A DNA stretch of 64,000 nt, taken from assembly GCA_949289305.1 (NCBI GenBank), contig CASENB010000018.1:1-64000 (forward strand). The letters run 5' to 3'. Position numbers and translations under genes: made by a program. This stretch comes from an uncultured Spirochaetales bacterium. Its GTDB lineage: Bacteria; Spirochaetota; Spirochaetia; Sphaerochaetales; Sphaerochaetaceae. The notes under the pieces are model-generated. The model did not search any database. It was not told where the DNA came from and saw only the letters and a program-made list of their open reading frames with translations. Position 1 is the stretch's first letter; every line of letters starts with the position of its first letter. Below are positions 17,368 through 26,834 of the stretch, piece by piece.

Positions 17368-18184
17368 AACAAAACAACTTGTATTTAGCATTTTAAAGTA
17401 TATTCTCTTGATAATAGTCGCTGTTATCATGCTTTTGCCTCTTGTTGTTGTAACAAGTTCCGCATTCAAGATGGAGACCGAGATATTCGAATTCCCGTTC
17501 CATATCATTCCCCGCAATCCCATCTTCTCAAACTTCTCTCAGCTTGCTGAGAACTTTCCTACATACACATGGAACTCCATTAAGGTAACTGTTATCACAA
17601 CAATCGTACAGCTTGTCACCGCTTCCACAGGAGCTTATGTATTCTCAAAGATCACGTGGAAGGGAAGGGACGCGATCTTCATGCTTTATGTAATGTCCAT
17701 GATGATCCCCGGCCAGGCTGTTACAGTTCCGCAGTTCATTATCGTAAGGAATCTTGGACTCTTTGATTCCCATGCAGCCATCGTGCTTCTGGGTGCATTT
17801 ACCGCTGTTGGTACATTCCTTATCAGGCAGTATATGCTCTCTATCCCAGATACATATAACGAGGCAGCACGAATTGATGGAGCAAGGGAGTGGACAATCT
17901 TTGGACGCATTATCCTTCCAATGACGAAGCCAGTTCTCATCACCCAGGCTATTTTCAGCTTCAGGTATTTCTGGAACGACTTCTATACCCCACTTCTTTA
18001 CATCATCACACCAGAGCTGAAGACACTTCCTCTTGGAATGACAGATTTCACTACAGAGCAGTATGTTTACTACGGGCCGCAGATGGCAGCCGCACTGATT
18101 TCCATCATTCCAGTCCTTATCATCTTCCTGATAGGACAGAAGTACTTCGTACAGGGAGTATCTGCAGCAGGTATTAAAGGTTAA
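17354..18184 (+). CDS. ABC sugar transporter permease, MalG/UgpE type
   Basis: A 276-aa inner-membrane protein with six predicted helices and the EAA loop NEAARIDGAREWTIFGRIILPMTKPVL. The C-terminus FFVQG-like YFVQGVSAAGIKG is typical of the MalG group. It overlaps the MalF-type gene by 14 nt, so the two are coupled. A strong terminator hairpin follows at 18192. Confidence 0.93.
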   Translation: MTSYRTKQLVFSILKYILLIIVAVIMLLPLVVVTSSAFKMETEIFEFPFHIIPRNPIFSNFSQLAENFPTYTWNSIKVTVITTIVQLVTASTGAYVFSKITWKGRDAIFMLYVMSMMIPGQAVTVPQFIIVRNLGLFDSHAAIVLLGAFTAVGTFLIRQYMLSIPDTYNEAARIDGAREWTIFGRIILPMTKPVLITQAIFSFRYFWNDFYTPLLYIITPELKTLPLGMTDFTTEQYVYYGPQMAAALISIIPVLIIFLIGQKYFVQGVSAAGIKG

Positions 18185-18191
18185 CACTTTT

Positions 18192-18218
18192 CAGGAAGGC
18201 CAGATGCCTTCCTGTTTT
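18192..18218 (+). terminator. Terminator between permease and beta-glucuronidase genes
   Basis: CAGGAAGGC at 18192-18200 and GCCTTCCTG at 18206-18214 form a perfect 9-bp stem with a 5-nt loop, followed by TTTT. With no clear promoter before 18256, it may act as an attenuator inside the operon. Confidence 0.75.
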
Positions 18219-18255
18219 AAATTGTCATAAACAAAAATTAAGGAGAATGGAAAAA

Positions 18256-20031
18256 ATGAGTACAAAACCGGGGAATTTCAATTCTGAGATTCACGTACTT
18301 GATTACCGATCACCTTTCAATAAGTTCAGGGTAGGAAGGGATCAGCTGATTTCAATCGACGGAAGGGAAACAGAAAGCCTGAACGGGCTCTGGAATTTCT
18401 ATACGGATCCGATTGAATACCTTCTTCGTGGTGCATGGTATAAGGAAAGCCGCTACGATGGAGAGGGAAGGGAAAAACCATGCGACTATGATTTTGAAGC
18501 CATGGATGAAATAAAGGTTCCATCATGCTGGAATATGGAGCGTCCAGAGCTGTTCCTCTACGAGAATATGGGAGTGTATTTCAGGACCTTCAATTATGAA
18601 AAACATGAGGAAGGAGAGAGGGTTTTCCTGCATTTTGAAGGTGTGTCATACAGGGCATATATCTTCCTCAATGGCGAATGCATAGCCATGCATGACGGTG
18701 CATCCACACCTTTTTCTGTAGAAATAACGGATAAAGTTAAGAAGACAAACAGACTTATCGTAGGAGCAGATGCAAAGAGGCAGGACGAAAGGGTTCCTAT
18801 GACCAATACAGACTGGTTCAATTATGGTGGAATTTACCGAGATACATTAGTTGTAAGGGTTCCTAAAACATTCTTAAAAGATTGGTTCGTCCGTCTTGTT
18901 CCTTCTTCCAACTATTCAGAGATCGAAGTGGATTTCACTGTAGATGGAGCAGACAGCGGGGTTGCGAAATTAAGCATTCCAGAACTTAAGATTTCTGAAG
19001 AGATTAAATATGAGAACTCAAAAGGGCATGCGATAATAAAGGCTCGTCCAGAACTATGGGAGCCAGAGAATCCGAAACTTTATGAAGTAAAGCTATCAAT
19101 AGATGGCGATGAGTTAAACGATAAGATAGGATTCAGAGAGTTCTGTGTAGATGGCGATAAGATAATGCTTAACGGCAAAGAACGCTATATGAAGGGAATT
19201 TGTGTTCATGAAGATCATATAACGCTTGGAAAGTGTACTAATGAAGAGACAATAAGGGAGACGATCAGAGTCGTAAAAGAAGAGCTTAACGGCTGCTTCA
19301 TCCGTCTTGCACACTATCCTCATACAAGGCTCTTTTCAAAGATCGCAGATGAGATGGGAATCATGCTTTGGGAGGAAATTCCTGTATACTGGGCAATTGC
19401 TTTCAACAATGAAAAGACATATGAGGATGCAGAGAACCAGCTTGGCGAGCTGATGAGAAGGGACATCAACAGGGCAAGCGTAGTGATCTGGTCTGTTGGA
19501 AATGAGAATCCGGACACGGATGACAGGTTCTCGTTCATGTCCAGGCTTGCAGAATATGTTAAGGAGAATGACCCGACAAGGGCTGTAAGTGCTGCATGCC
19601 TTGTTGATGAGGTCGGTGAAAAGATAGATGACCGCCTTGCAGAGAATTTGGACATAATCGGAATCAACGAGTACTACGGATGGTATAATCCTGATTTTTC
19701 AAAACTTGGCCGTGTTTTAAAGAATTCAAATCCTACAAAACCTGTAATAATTACGGAGGTCGGAGCAGGAGCTAGAGCAGGAAATCATGGTACTAGCGAT
19801 ATGCTTTGGACAGAAGAGAGGCAAGAGCTTCTTTATAAGAAACAGGTCAAAGAGATTGGATCTTGTCCTTATATTAAGGGTGTTTCCCCTTGGATTCTGT
19901 ATGATTTCAGGGCCCAGAGAAGATTCAACAGGTACCAGGAAGGCTTTAATAGAAAAGGATTGATCGACTCAGATAGAAAGACGCATAAGAAGGCCTTTAA
20001 GGTTCTTTCTGATTTCTATAAGACAAAATAG
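18256..20031 (+). CDS. GH2 beta-glucuronidase
   Basis: A 591-aa cytoplasmic glycoside hydrolase family 2 enzyme: sugar-binding domain (1-180), immunoglobulin-like domain and a C-terminal TIM barrel. The acid/base is Glu417 in WSVGNEN and the nucleophile Glu501 in IITEVG. The N-x-K motif that reads the glucuronate carboxylate in beta-glucuronidases is present as FNRKG (Asn565, Lys567), which favours glucuronidase over galactosidase. The ATG at 18256 has AGGAG ten bases upstream; an ATG at 18247 is too close to it. There is no signal peptide, so the substrate is imported first, probably by the upstream ABC system. Confidence 0.88.
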   Translation: MSTKPGNFNSEIHVLDYRSPFNKFRVGRDQLISIDGRETESLNGLWNFYTDPIEYLLRGAWYKESRYDGEGREKPCDYDFEAMDEIKVPSCWNMERPELFLYENMGVYFRTFNYEKHEEGERVFLHFEGVSYRAYIFLNGECIAMHDGASTPFSVEITDKVKKTNRLIVGADAKRQDERVPMTNTDWFNYGGIYRDTLVVRVPKTFLKDWFVRLVPSSNYSEIEVDFTVDGADSGVAKLSIPELKISEEIKYENSKGHAIIKARPELWEPENPKLYEVKLSIDGDELNDKIGFREFCVDGDKIMLNGKERYMKGICVHEDHITLGKCTNEETIRETIRVVKEELNGCFIRLAHYPHTRLFSKIADEMGIMLWEEIPVYWAIAFNNEKTYEDAENQLGELMRRDINRASVVIWSVGNENPDTDDRFSFMSRLAEYVKENDPTRAVSAACLVDEVGEKIDDRLAENLDIIGINEYYGWYNPDFSKLGRVLKNSNPTKPVIITEVGAGARAGNHGTSDMLWTEERQELLYKKQVKEIGSCPYIKGVSPWILYDFRAQRRFNRYQEGFNRKGLIDSDRKTHKKAFKVLSDFYKTK

Positions 20032-20045
20032 GGGGGTGAGAATAT

Positions 20046-21869
20046 ATGAAAGCATTTGATCTTCCAATCAGGAAGAACCCTTTAAAAACTAGAGATGACG
20101 TTGCAAATGCATTAATTACGATGCTTGGTCCATGCCGAGATCAGCTTGTATATGGCGGAAGCGGACTGTTTGTAGGAAACAGCGATGCGCATTATAGCGC
20201 GCGTGTTGCTCTTATGGAGGGGTGGAGCCGTCTTTTATGGGGTATTGGCCCTCTATATAAAGGAGGATATTCATTTGAAGATTTCCCTCTGTTTTTTGAA
20301 GGTTTCAAAACAGGACCTAATCCTGAGAGCAAAGATGGATATTGGGGACATGTGCCACCTCACGATCAGAGGATGGTTGAGATGGCTGCTATTTCTCTTT
20401 GCCTGCTGCTTCAGCGAGAGACATTCTACGATCCGCTTAGTCAAAAGGAGAAGGATAATCTTTGCACTTGGTTAAGGGAGATTAATAGAAAGCCTTTAAG
20501 CGACAATAACTGGCATTTCTTTAGAGTCCTGGTAAACCTTGCATTGCACCGTCTAGGGGAAGAGGCTGATATGGCTCAGATGGAAGATGATTTGATATTC
20601 CTTGAAAGCCTTTATGCGGACGATGGATGGTATCATGATGCAATTCCTTTCGATAACTACAATCCATTTGCATTCCATTTCTACTCGATGATCTACTACG
20701 TTTATGCAAAAGATATCGATCCAGAGAGATGCGAAAGATTTAAAAAGAGGGCTGAAGCTTTTGCCTCGCAGTACATTACGTATTTTACGGATAAAGGAAA
20801 CAGCGTTCCATACGGAAGGTCTTTAACATATCGCTTTGCCGTGTCTTCATTCTTTGCTGCCTGCGCCTTCGCTGGTCTTGAAGTGCTTCCATGGGGTGTG
20901 TTGAAGGGCCTTGTTTTAAGGAATTTAAGATGGTGGTTCTCTCAACCTATATTTGATAGCAAGGGGCTGCTGACTATAGGATATGCTTATTCCTCTCTTT
21001 TAATGGCTGAAGAATATAATGCGCCAGGATCTCCTTATTGGGCATTCAAAACGTTTATTATTTTGGCTTTGGATGCTGACCATCCATTCTGGAAGGCAGA
21101 AGAACTTCCTATGCCTAAACTTGATAAAGTCACATATTTAAGGATGCCTGGAGCTCTGATGTGCCGCACTAGCGATGATGATGTCGTAATGCTCTCTGCT
21201 GGACAGTATCCAGCATTCGAGATGAACCATCTTGCTGAAAAATATTGTAAATTTGCATACAGTGCAAACTATGGTTTCTCCGTGTCAATAAGCAACTGGG
21301 GGTTTGATTTCACTGGATGCGACAGCATGCTTTTTATCAGCGAAGGAGATAACTACTGGAGACCAAGAAGGGAAGTTAAGGACGTAATGGGATCTAAAGA
21401 GATGGTAAGAAGCACATGGCTCCCATTTAAAGATTTGACAATTACAACCTGGCTTATTCCTGCTGGAGATTTCCATGTTAGGGTTCATAAGATCGTAAGC
21501 GAAAGGGAGTTTGTAACAAAAGAGGGAGGCTTTGGAATTCTTCACTATTACGAGCACGAGCTTCCGCCGGCTGAAGACTTCCATAAGGAAGATGATATGT
21601 ATGGAATCAGCGTTCCATGGGCATCTACCGTTATAAAAGACGTTATTGGAAACAGAACGCCTTCTTGGGTTAAGCCAAGACCGAATTTGAACCTTCTTGC
21701 ATCTACGACTATGGTTCCTATTCTTGAAGGAAAGATCGAGAAGGGAGAGACTTGGTATTGCGCTGTTGTCGGAGCATCAAGCAAAGAATGTTGCTGGAAC
21801 GACCTTCCTTCTGTTTCATTTAGTGCAGATAATGTTATTATAGACGGTAGGGAACTCAAACTAATCTAG
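20046..21869 (+). CDS. DUF2264 family protein
   Basis: A 607-aa protein of the DUF2264 type, recognised from its N-terminal run NPLKTRDDVANALITML and WSRLLWGIGPLYKGG. The N-terminal 380 residues are helical, as in (alpha/alpha)6 toroid sugar enzymes; the rest looks beta-rich. A GGGGGTGAG Shine-Dalgarno precedes the ATG, 14 bases after the beta-glucuronidase stop. Family members sit beside polysaccharide-degrading enzymes, and a role in removing or binding uronic-acid residues is plausible, but I cannot name a reaction. There is no signal peptide, so it acts in the cytoplasm. Confidence 0.75.
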   Translation: MKAFDLPIRKNPLKTRDDVANALITMLGPCRDQLVYGGSGLFVGNSDAHYSARVALMEGWSRLLWGIGPLYKGGYSFEDFPLFFEGFKTGPNPESKDGYWGHVPPHDQRMVEMAAISLCLLLQRETFYDPLSQKEKDNLCTWLREINRKPLSDNNWHFFRVLVNLALHRLGEEADMAQMEDDLIFLESLYADDGWYHDAIPFDNYNPFAFHFYSMIYYVYAKDIDPERCERFKKRAEAFASQYITYFTDKGNSVPYGRSLTYRFAVSSFFAACAFAGLEVLPWGVLKGLVLRNLRWWFSQPIFDSKGLLTIGYAYSSLLMAEEYNAPGSPYWAFKTFIILALDADHPFWKAEELPMPKLDKVTYLRMPGALMCRTSDDDVVMLSAGQYPAFEMNHLAEKYCKFAYSANYGFSVSISNWGFDFTGCDSMLFISEGDNYWRPRREVKDVMGSKEMVRSTWLPFKDLTITTWLIPAGDFHVRVHKIVSEREFVTKEGGFGILHYYEHELPPAEDFHKEDDMYGISVPWASTVIKDVIGNRTPSWVKPRPNLNLLASTTMVPILEGKIEKGETWYCAVVGASSKECCWNDLPSVSFSADNVIIDGRELKLI

Positions 21870-21878
21870 GAGAGATCA

Positions 21879-23006
21879 ATGGAGTATAAGAATTATTCTG
21901 ATAGCGTACTTGAGAAAGTAAAAGTTAAGATGAAAGAAGTTGCTAAGCGCAACGCACATAAGGTCCCTTATATTACGACAAATGGCATCTATGATAACAG
22001 GGATGGAGATCAGATAAGTTGGTGGACTAACGGATTCTGGGGCGGCCTGATGTGGGAGATGGAAAAACTCACAGGCGATAAGTTCTATTCGGATCTCGCA
22101 ATCGAATTAGAAGAGAAACAGGATGCAAACCTCATGGATTATGATGGTCTTGACCATGATAACGGCTTTAAGTGGCTTTTAACTGCGGTTTACCATTATA
22201 AGAAAGATGGAAATAAGGCATCGAAGAATAGAGCTCTTTTAGCTGCGAATGCAATGGCAGGTCGCTTTAATGCGGAGGGAAGGTTTATAAGAGCTTGGAA
22301 CGATCATGTAAGAAAAGACGATGATGACAGAGGATGGGCGATTATCGACTGCATGATGAACCTTCCACTCCTTTATTGGGCATACGAGGAGATAAAAGAT
22401 CCTCGCTTCTTACATATTGCAAAGGCTCATGCAGATAGAACAAAAGAGTGCTTTGTCCGTGATGACGGATCTGTATGCCATATTGTAAAATTCGACCCGA
22501 TGACAGGGGAAAGAGTGGAAAGCTATGGCGGACAGGGCTATGGACATGGATCTTCTTGGACAAGAGGACAGGCATGGGCAATCTATGGCTTCATGCTCAG
22601 CTATATCCATACGAAGGATGAGAAGTATCTGAATACTGCAAAGCGCGTTGCAAACTACTTTATTGCAAATACGCCTGAGTCAGGTTTAATTCCATGTGAT
22701 TTCAGACAGCCGAAAGAACCGAATTATGAAGATACGACAGCAGCTGCAATTGCAGCCTGCGGCATGATAGAGATCTCAAAATATTCAGAGGGCAGAGATA
22801 AGGATATCTATCTTGATGCGGCTGTAAGGATGCTTAAGGCAATCGATGAAAAGAGTGCTGATTGGAATCCTGAAACGGATAATATAACAACAAAGGGAAC
22901 CGTAGCATACCACGATGGAGAGAAGGAGACAGGAATACTTTACGGAGATTACTTCTTTATCGAAGCTCTGATGAAACTCAGCGGAATCGATTTCTTCCAG
23001 TGGTAA
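21879..23006 (+). CDS. GH88 unsaturated glucuronyl hydrolase
   Basis: A 375-aa (alpha/alpha)6-barrel enzyme. Family GH88 hydrates the double bond of 4,5-unsaturated uronic acids at the non-reducing end of lyase products. The two active-site Asp positions are seen as Asp94 in DHDNGFKWL and Asp157 in AIIDCMMNLPLLYW; YGHGSSWTRGQAWAIYG is also characteristic. AGGAGAG precedes the ATG, ten bases after the DUF2264 stop. No kduI or kduD lies in the window to process the released ketouronate, so those must be elsewhere. GH105 is the main alternative family. Confidence 0.88.
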   Translation: MEYKNYSDSVLEKVKVKMKEVAKRNAHKVPYITTNGIYDNRDGDQISWWTNGFWGGLMWEMEKLTGDKFYSDLAIELEEKQDANLMDYDGLDHDNGFKWLLTAVYHYKKDGNKASKNRALLAANAMAGRFNAEGRFIRAWNDHVRKDDDDRGWAIIDCMMNLPLLYWAYEEIKDPRFLHIAKAHADRTKECFVRDDGSVCHIVKFDPMTGERVESYGGQGYGHGSSWTRGQAWAIYGFMLSYIHTKDEKYLNTAKRVANYFIANTPESGLIPCDFRQPKEPNYEDTTAAAIAACGMIEISKYSEGRDKDIYLDAAVRMLKAIDEKSADWNPETDNITTKGTVAYHDGEKETGILYGDYFFIEALMKLSGIDFFQW

Positions 23007-23025
23007 GAAAAGACAAAGAATCTAT

Positions 23026-23090
23026 ATCTCCTGCCTTCGGGTGGGAGATTTTTTTGCTTGATAATAAAAGGCCAGCTTGTGCTGACCTTT
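23026..23090. terminator. Two back-to-back terminators between convergent operons
   Basis: ATCTCC (23026-23031) with GGAGAT (23044-23049) and seven Ts ends the plus-strand uronide operon. AAAGGCCAGC (23067-23076) with GCTGACCTTT (23081-23090), followed on the minus strand by TTTTATT, ends the uxa-iclR operon; its stem overlaps the last iclR codons. Confidence 0.8.
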
Positions 23091-23862
23091 ATTCTTGGTA
23101 TCCCATAATTTCTGAGATTTTATTTGCGTTCCTCTTTATTAGTTTTACCGCATTGTCGAAATCATCGCTGTTAAAGCGGAAAATAGGCCAGGATACGCTT
23201 ATTGCGGCAATGACTTTGCCTTCCACATCTCTAATAGGGCAGGCTATGCACATAACCTGCTCCTCATGTTCCTCGTCGTCTATTGCGTAGCCTCTTCTCC
23301 TGATTCTTTCAAGTTCTTCTTTCAGCGCTTCTCTGGTTCTGATGGATTTAGCCGTAAATGGTTTTAGCGTCGTCCTATCTAAATAGGAGTTCAGGTCTTC
23401 TTCGCTCATTTCAGATAGGAATATCTTCCCGATTGCCGTGCAGTAGAGAGGAATCACCTTGCCGATTCTTGAATACATTCTAAGCGTATAGGACGATTCC
23501 TCTTTTAAGACGTACACAGCTTGATCGTCTTGAAGAATTCCCATGTGCACGGTCTCCCCTAGAGTCTTTGCAAGCTCTACGGCGAAAGGCCGTGCAGTGC
23601 TAATCAGATCGATATATTTTAAAGATCTTGAGCCTATTGAGAACATCTTAAGAGTCAGATGATATCTGTCGGCGCTATCACGATAGACATAGCCGAGGTT
23701 TGCCAAGGATGAGAGAAAGCGTAGAAGAGTGGCTTTGGGAAGCTCTGTTTGCTTGCTAAGGCTTTCTAGGTTGCTTGATTCGCATTCTGATAGCGTCTCA
23801 AGAATGTTGATGGTGCGCAGTACCGCACTCATCTGCTTTTCATCATCCTTCTCTTTCGCCAT
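23089..23862 (-). CDS. IclR-family transcriptional regulator, KdgR-like
   Basis: A 257-aa repressor-type protein: an N-terminal winged helix-turn-helix (about 15-75; ILETLSECESSNLESLSKQTELPKATLLRFL) and a C-terminal IclR effector domain (YCTAIGKIFLSEM, GYAIDDEEHEEQVMCIACPIRD). It starts one base after the uxaC stop and is therefore the last gene of uxaB-uxaA-uxaC-iclR. KdgR-like dyads over the uxaB promoter and in the eda/kdgK intergenic region are its likely operators, with KDG or KDPG a probable inducer. The regulon link is inference from shared sites. Confidence 0.9.
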   Translation of the reverse strand: MAKEKDDEKQMSAVLRTINILETLSECESSNLESLSKQTELPKATLLRFLSSLANLGYVYRDSADRYHLTLKMFSIGSRSLKYIDLISTARPFAVELAKTLGETVHMGILQDDQAVYVLKEESSYTLRMYSRIGKVIPLYCTAIGKIFLSEMSEEDLNSYLDRTTLKPFTAKSIRTREALKEELERIRRRGYAIDDEEHEEQVMCIACPIRDVEGKVIAAISVSWPIFRFNSDDFDNAVKLIKRNANKISEIMGYQE

Positions 23863-23863
23863 T

Positions 23864-25267
23864 TTAACCCTCGAAATACTTTTGAGCGTTATTGAAAGAG
23901 ATATCCTCGACTATCTTACCTAAGAATTCCTCATCGTATGGGACTTCGCCGTTTTCTGCCCATCCTCCGATAACGTTGCAGAGTATTCTTCTGAAATATT
24001 CATGTCTTGGATAGGAGAGGAAGCTTCTTGAATCTGTGAGCATTCCAACAAACTTTGGAAGCGTTCCAAGGTTTGCAAATGTCTTAATCTGCTCTTCCAT
24101 TCCGTCCTTGTGATCACAGAACCACCATGCTGATCCTAGCTGTAGTTTTCCTGCAATTCCTCCTCCCTGGTAACATCCGATGAGAGTTAGCAGCGTATAG
24201 TAATCTTTTGGATTCAAAGAATATACGATCGTCTTTGGAACGCTGTTTGTGTCTGTTAAGCGGCTGAAGAAGATTGAAACGCCTTCTGCAAGTTCCTTGT
24301 CATGTACACCGTCGTATCCTGTGTCAGGTCCAAGGGCTTTGAACATGTTTGCGTTATTGTCTCTGATTGATGCGAAGTGGAGCTGCATTGCGATGTTTCT
24401 CTCGTTATATGCTTTTGCAAGAGCAAAGAGAACATATGTCCTGTAAGCATCGATTTCAACTGCGCTTAGCTCTTCTCCCTTCATCTTCTTCTCGAAGATC
24501 TTATTTACTTCAGCTTCGCTTACGAAAGTATGAGGACATGTTACAAGAGCATGGTCGCTTGCGCGGCATCCGAGGGAGGCAAAGAAGTCTAGTCTGTTGA
24601 TTAACGCCTTAACAACATCGCTTGCGCTCTTGATCTCCATATTTGCAGCTTTTGCAAGCTTTACAATGTAGTCTTTGTAATCTGCTTTATCGATATTGAT
24701 TGCCTTGTCTGGACGATAAGAAGGAATTACTTTTGCAGGGCACTTTCCGTCTTCTCTAATCTTCTTGTGCATCTCAAGATCATCAGCAGGATCGTCTGTT
24801 GTTCCAACCGCATAAACGTTGAATTTCTTCATGATTCCGAATACAGATAGGGTAGGATCCGTCTTAAACTTCTCATTAGCTTCATCATAGATCTTTTTTG
24901 CAGTCTTTCTTGAAAGTACGTCATTAATTCCGAAATAGCGCTGTAGTTCTAGATGTGTCCAGTGGTAGAGAGGATTTCCAATGAGGTTCTCCATTGTCTC
25001 TGCCCATGCAAGGAATTTATCATATGGATCTGCATCGCCTGTGATAAGCTTCTCATCAAAGCCCATCCATCTCATCTGTCTCCACTTGTAGTGGTCTCCG
25101 CCAAGCCATGCGTCTGTAATTGTTGTGAATCTCTTATCCTCTGCAATCTGTGATGGAATTAGATGGCAGTGATAGTCGAAGATAGGCATTTTTGCTGCAT
25201 GATTATGAAATAGGCGTTCTGCCATATCTGATTCGAGTAGAAAATTCTCGTCCATAAATTTTTTCAT
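23864..25267 (-). CDS. uxaC: Glucuronate/galacturonate isomerase
   Basis: A 467-aa member of the uronate isomerase branch of the amidohydrolase superfamily, which converts D-glucuronate to D-fructuronate and D-galacturonate to D-tagaturonate. FDYHCHLIPSQIAEDKRF near residue 30 carries the conserved HxH pair, and WLGGDHYKWRQMR, TDDPADDLEMH, MQLHFASIRDNN and LTDSRSFLSYPRHEYFRR are all typical of UxaC. It is separated from uxaA by a 47-bp gap with a terminator-like hairpin, and AAGGAGGAAAG precedes the ATG. It feeds uxaB. Confidence 0.97.
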   Translation of the reverse strand: MKKFMDENFLLESDMAERLFHNHAAKMPIFDYHCHLIPSQIAEDKRFTTITDAWLGGDHYKWRQMRWMGFDEKLITGDADPYDKFLAWAETMENLIGNPLYHWTHLELQRYFGINDVLSRKTAKKIYDEANEKFKTDPTLSVFGIMKKFNVYAVGTTDDPADDLEMHKKIREDGKCPAKVIPSYRPDKAINIDKADYKDYIVKLAKAANMEIKSASDVVKALINRLDFFASLGCRASDHALVTCPHTFVSEAEVNKIFEKKMKGEELSAVEIDAYRTYVLFALAKAYNERNIAMQLHFASIRDNNANMFKALGPDTGYDGVHDKELAEGVSIFFSRLTDTNSVPKTIVYSLNPKDYYTLLTLIGCYQGGGIAGKLQLGSAWWFCDHKDGMEEQIKTFANLGTLPKFVGMLTDSRSFLSYPRHEYFRRILCNVIGGWAENGEVPYDEEFLGKIVEDISFNNAQKYFEG

Positions 25268-25291
25268 TACTTTCCTCCTTAGTTAAATAAA

Positions 25292-25311
25292 AAGGGGAGG
25301 ATTCTCCCCTT
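25292..25311 (-). terminator. Intercistronic hairpin between uxaA and uxaC
   Basis: AAGGGGAG-GATT-CTCCCCTT, a perfect 8-bp stem, followed on the minus strand by TTTTTATTT. It probably lowers uxaC-iclR expression relative to uxaBA. Confidence 0.7.
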
Positions 25312-25314
25312 GCA

Positions 25315-26832
25315 TTATAGAACGACTCCGTCTTTCAAGATTGATATCTCGCTGTAGCCGTTTATCTCGTTTTTTGTTTTTTTCTCGCCATTAGCAATTT
25401 CGATAATGAGATGGATAAGGTCTGACGTAACCTTCTCCGCATCCTCATTAAGCATCGCTCCGGCGTTGAAGTCGATCCAGTTCGCCTTCTTTTCTGCTAG
25501 ATCCGAGTTTGTTGCGATCTTTACTGTTGGAACAGGTGATCCAAGTGGAGTTCCTCTTCCCGTAGTAAACAGGATCATATGTGCTCCAGCCGCACTTTGC
25601 ACTGTTGTTGAAACAATGTCGTTTCCAGGTCCCGTGAGTAGGTTCATACCTTTTTCCGTTACCCTTTCTCCATACTTTAATACTGCGGATACAGGGGCTC
25701 TTCCGCCTTTCTGAACACAGCCAAGGCTTTTATCTTCAAGCGTTGTTATTCCACCTGCTTTGTTTCCTGGACTTGGATTTTCATAAACAACTTGTCCATG
25801 TGATGTAAAGTAGTGCTTGAAACCGTTTATCATATTTACGATATCGTTATAAACGTCCTTGTTTACAGCTCTGTTCATGAGAATCTGTTCTGCACCGAAC
25901 ATTTCCGGAACTTCTGTTAGAATTGCCGTTCCTCCCATAGCCACAAGTTCATTTGTGAATCTTCCAACAAGAGGATTTGCTGTTATTCCTGAAAATCCGT
26001 CGGAACCGCCGCACTTCATACCTACTACTAGGCGGCTTAGAGGAACGCTTGTCCTCTTGTCCTTCTGCATCTCATCTGCGATTTCTTTCAGAAGCTTCTT
26101 CGCCTCTTCAAGTTCGTCTTCATAATCCTGGCATACCATGAATTTGACTCTTTTGGGATCTACGTCTCCGCAAAGCGCTTTAAATTCAGGCATTGTGTTG
26201 TTTTCACATCCAAGACCAATAACGAGAACGCCTCCTGCGTTAGGATGGTTTACAAGATCGGATAGGATGATTCTTGTATTCTCGTGGTCATCACCCATCT
26301 GCGAACATCCAAAAGGATGAACCCATGCGTGAACGCCGTCTTCAAGACCTAAGTTCGCATTTCCCCATGCTTCGAGTGTTTTTGAGATCTGGTTTACACA
26401 GCCTACTGTAGGAACGATCCAGAGTGCGTTCCTGATTCCAATTTTACCGTTGCTTCTTTCATATGCGTTTATTCTTGGAATCTTGTCGCTTGTATACCCC
26501 TTCTTTTTCTCTTCCATCTCAAGGACGCACTCTTTTGCCGTCTCTTCGTCATAGCTGTATTCGGCATTCTCGCTCAGTCCTGTTTTTACATTGAAAGTAT
26601 GAACTGCAGAGCCCTGTGCAATGTCTTCTTTAGCGTATCCGATAGGGTAGCCGTATTTGATTATGGCATTACCCTTCTTTATGTCTGTTAAAGCAATCTT
26701 ATGTCCTGCGGTTACGTCCATTGTTGACGTGATCGTTAGACCGTCGATATTGATTACATCTCCTTTAACAATAGTTGATAGCGCTACGGCAACATTGTCC
26801 TTATCTGTTATCCTGATAAGCTTTTTTGCCAT
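25315..26832 (-). CDS. uxaA: Altronate dehydratase
   Basis: A 505-aa UxaA-type enzyme that dehydrates D-altronate to 2-keto-3-deoxygluconate. It has an N-terminal SAF domain (about 1-85; GHKIALTDIKKGNAIIKYGYPIGYA) and the UxaA catalytic region, seen in RNALWIVPTVGCVNQ, HPFGCSQMGDDHENT, GLGCENNTMPEF, KCGGSDGFSGITANPLVG and TTGRGTPLGSPVPTVKI. Conserved Cys residues fit the metal site of the family. It begins two bases after the uxaB stop, so the two genes are coupled. Its product KDG is phosphorylated by KdgK (10880). Confidence 0.96.
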   Translation of the reverse strand: MAKKLIRITDKDNVAVALSTIVKGDVINIDGLTITSTMDVTAGHKIALTDIKKGNAIIKYGYPIGYAKEDIAQGSAVHTFNVKTGLSENAEYSYDEETAKECVLEMEEKKKGYTSDKIPRINAYERSNGKIGIRNALWIVPTVGCVNQISKTLEAWGNANLGLEDGVHAWVHPFGCSQMGDDHENTRIILSDLVNHPNAGGVLVIGLGCENNTMPEFKALCGDVDPKRVKFMVCQDYEDELEEAKKLLKEIADEMQKDKRTSVPLSRLVVGMKCGGSDGFSGITANPLVGRFTNELVAMGGTAILTEVPEMFGAEQILMNRAVNKDVYNDIVNMINGFKHYFTSHGQVVYENPSPGNKAGGITTLEDKSLGCVQKGGRAPVSAVLKYGERVTEKGMNLLTGPGNDIVSTTVQSAAGAHMILFTTGRGTPLGSPVPTVKIATNSDLAEKKANWIDFNAGAMLNEDAEKVTSDLIHLIIEIANGEKKTKNEINGYSEISILKDGVVL

Positions 26833-26834
26833 TA

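Noticed and set aside
17645..18187. 180-codon minus-strand ORF
   Set aside because: Lies fully opposite the MalG-type permease and has no family features or ribosome site; a shadow frame.
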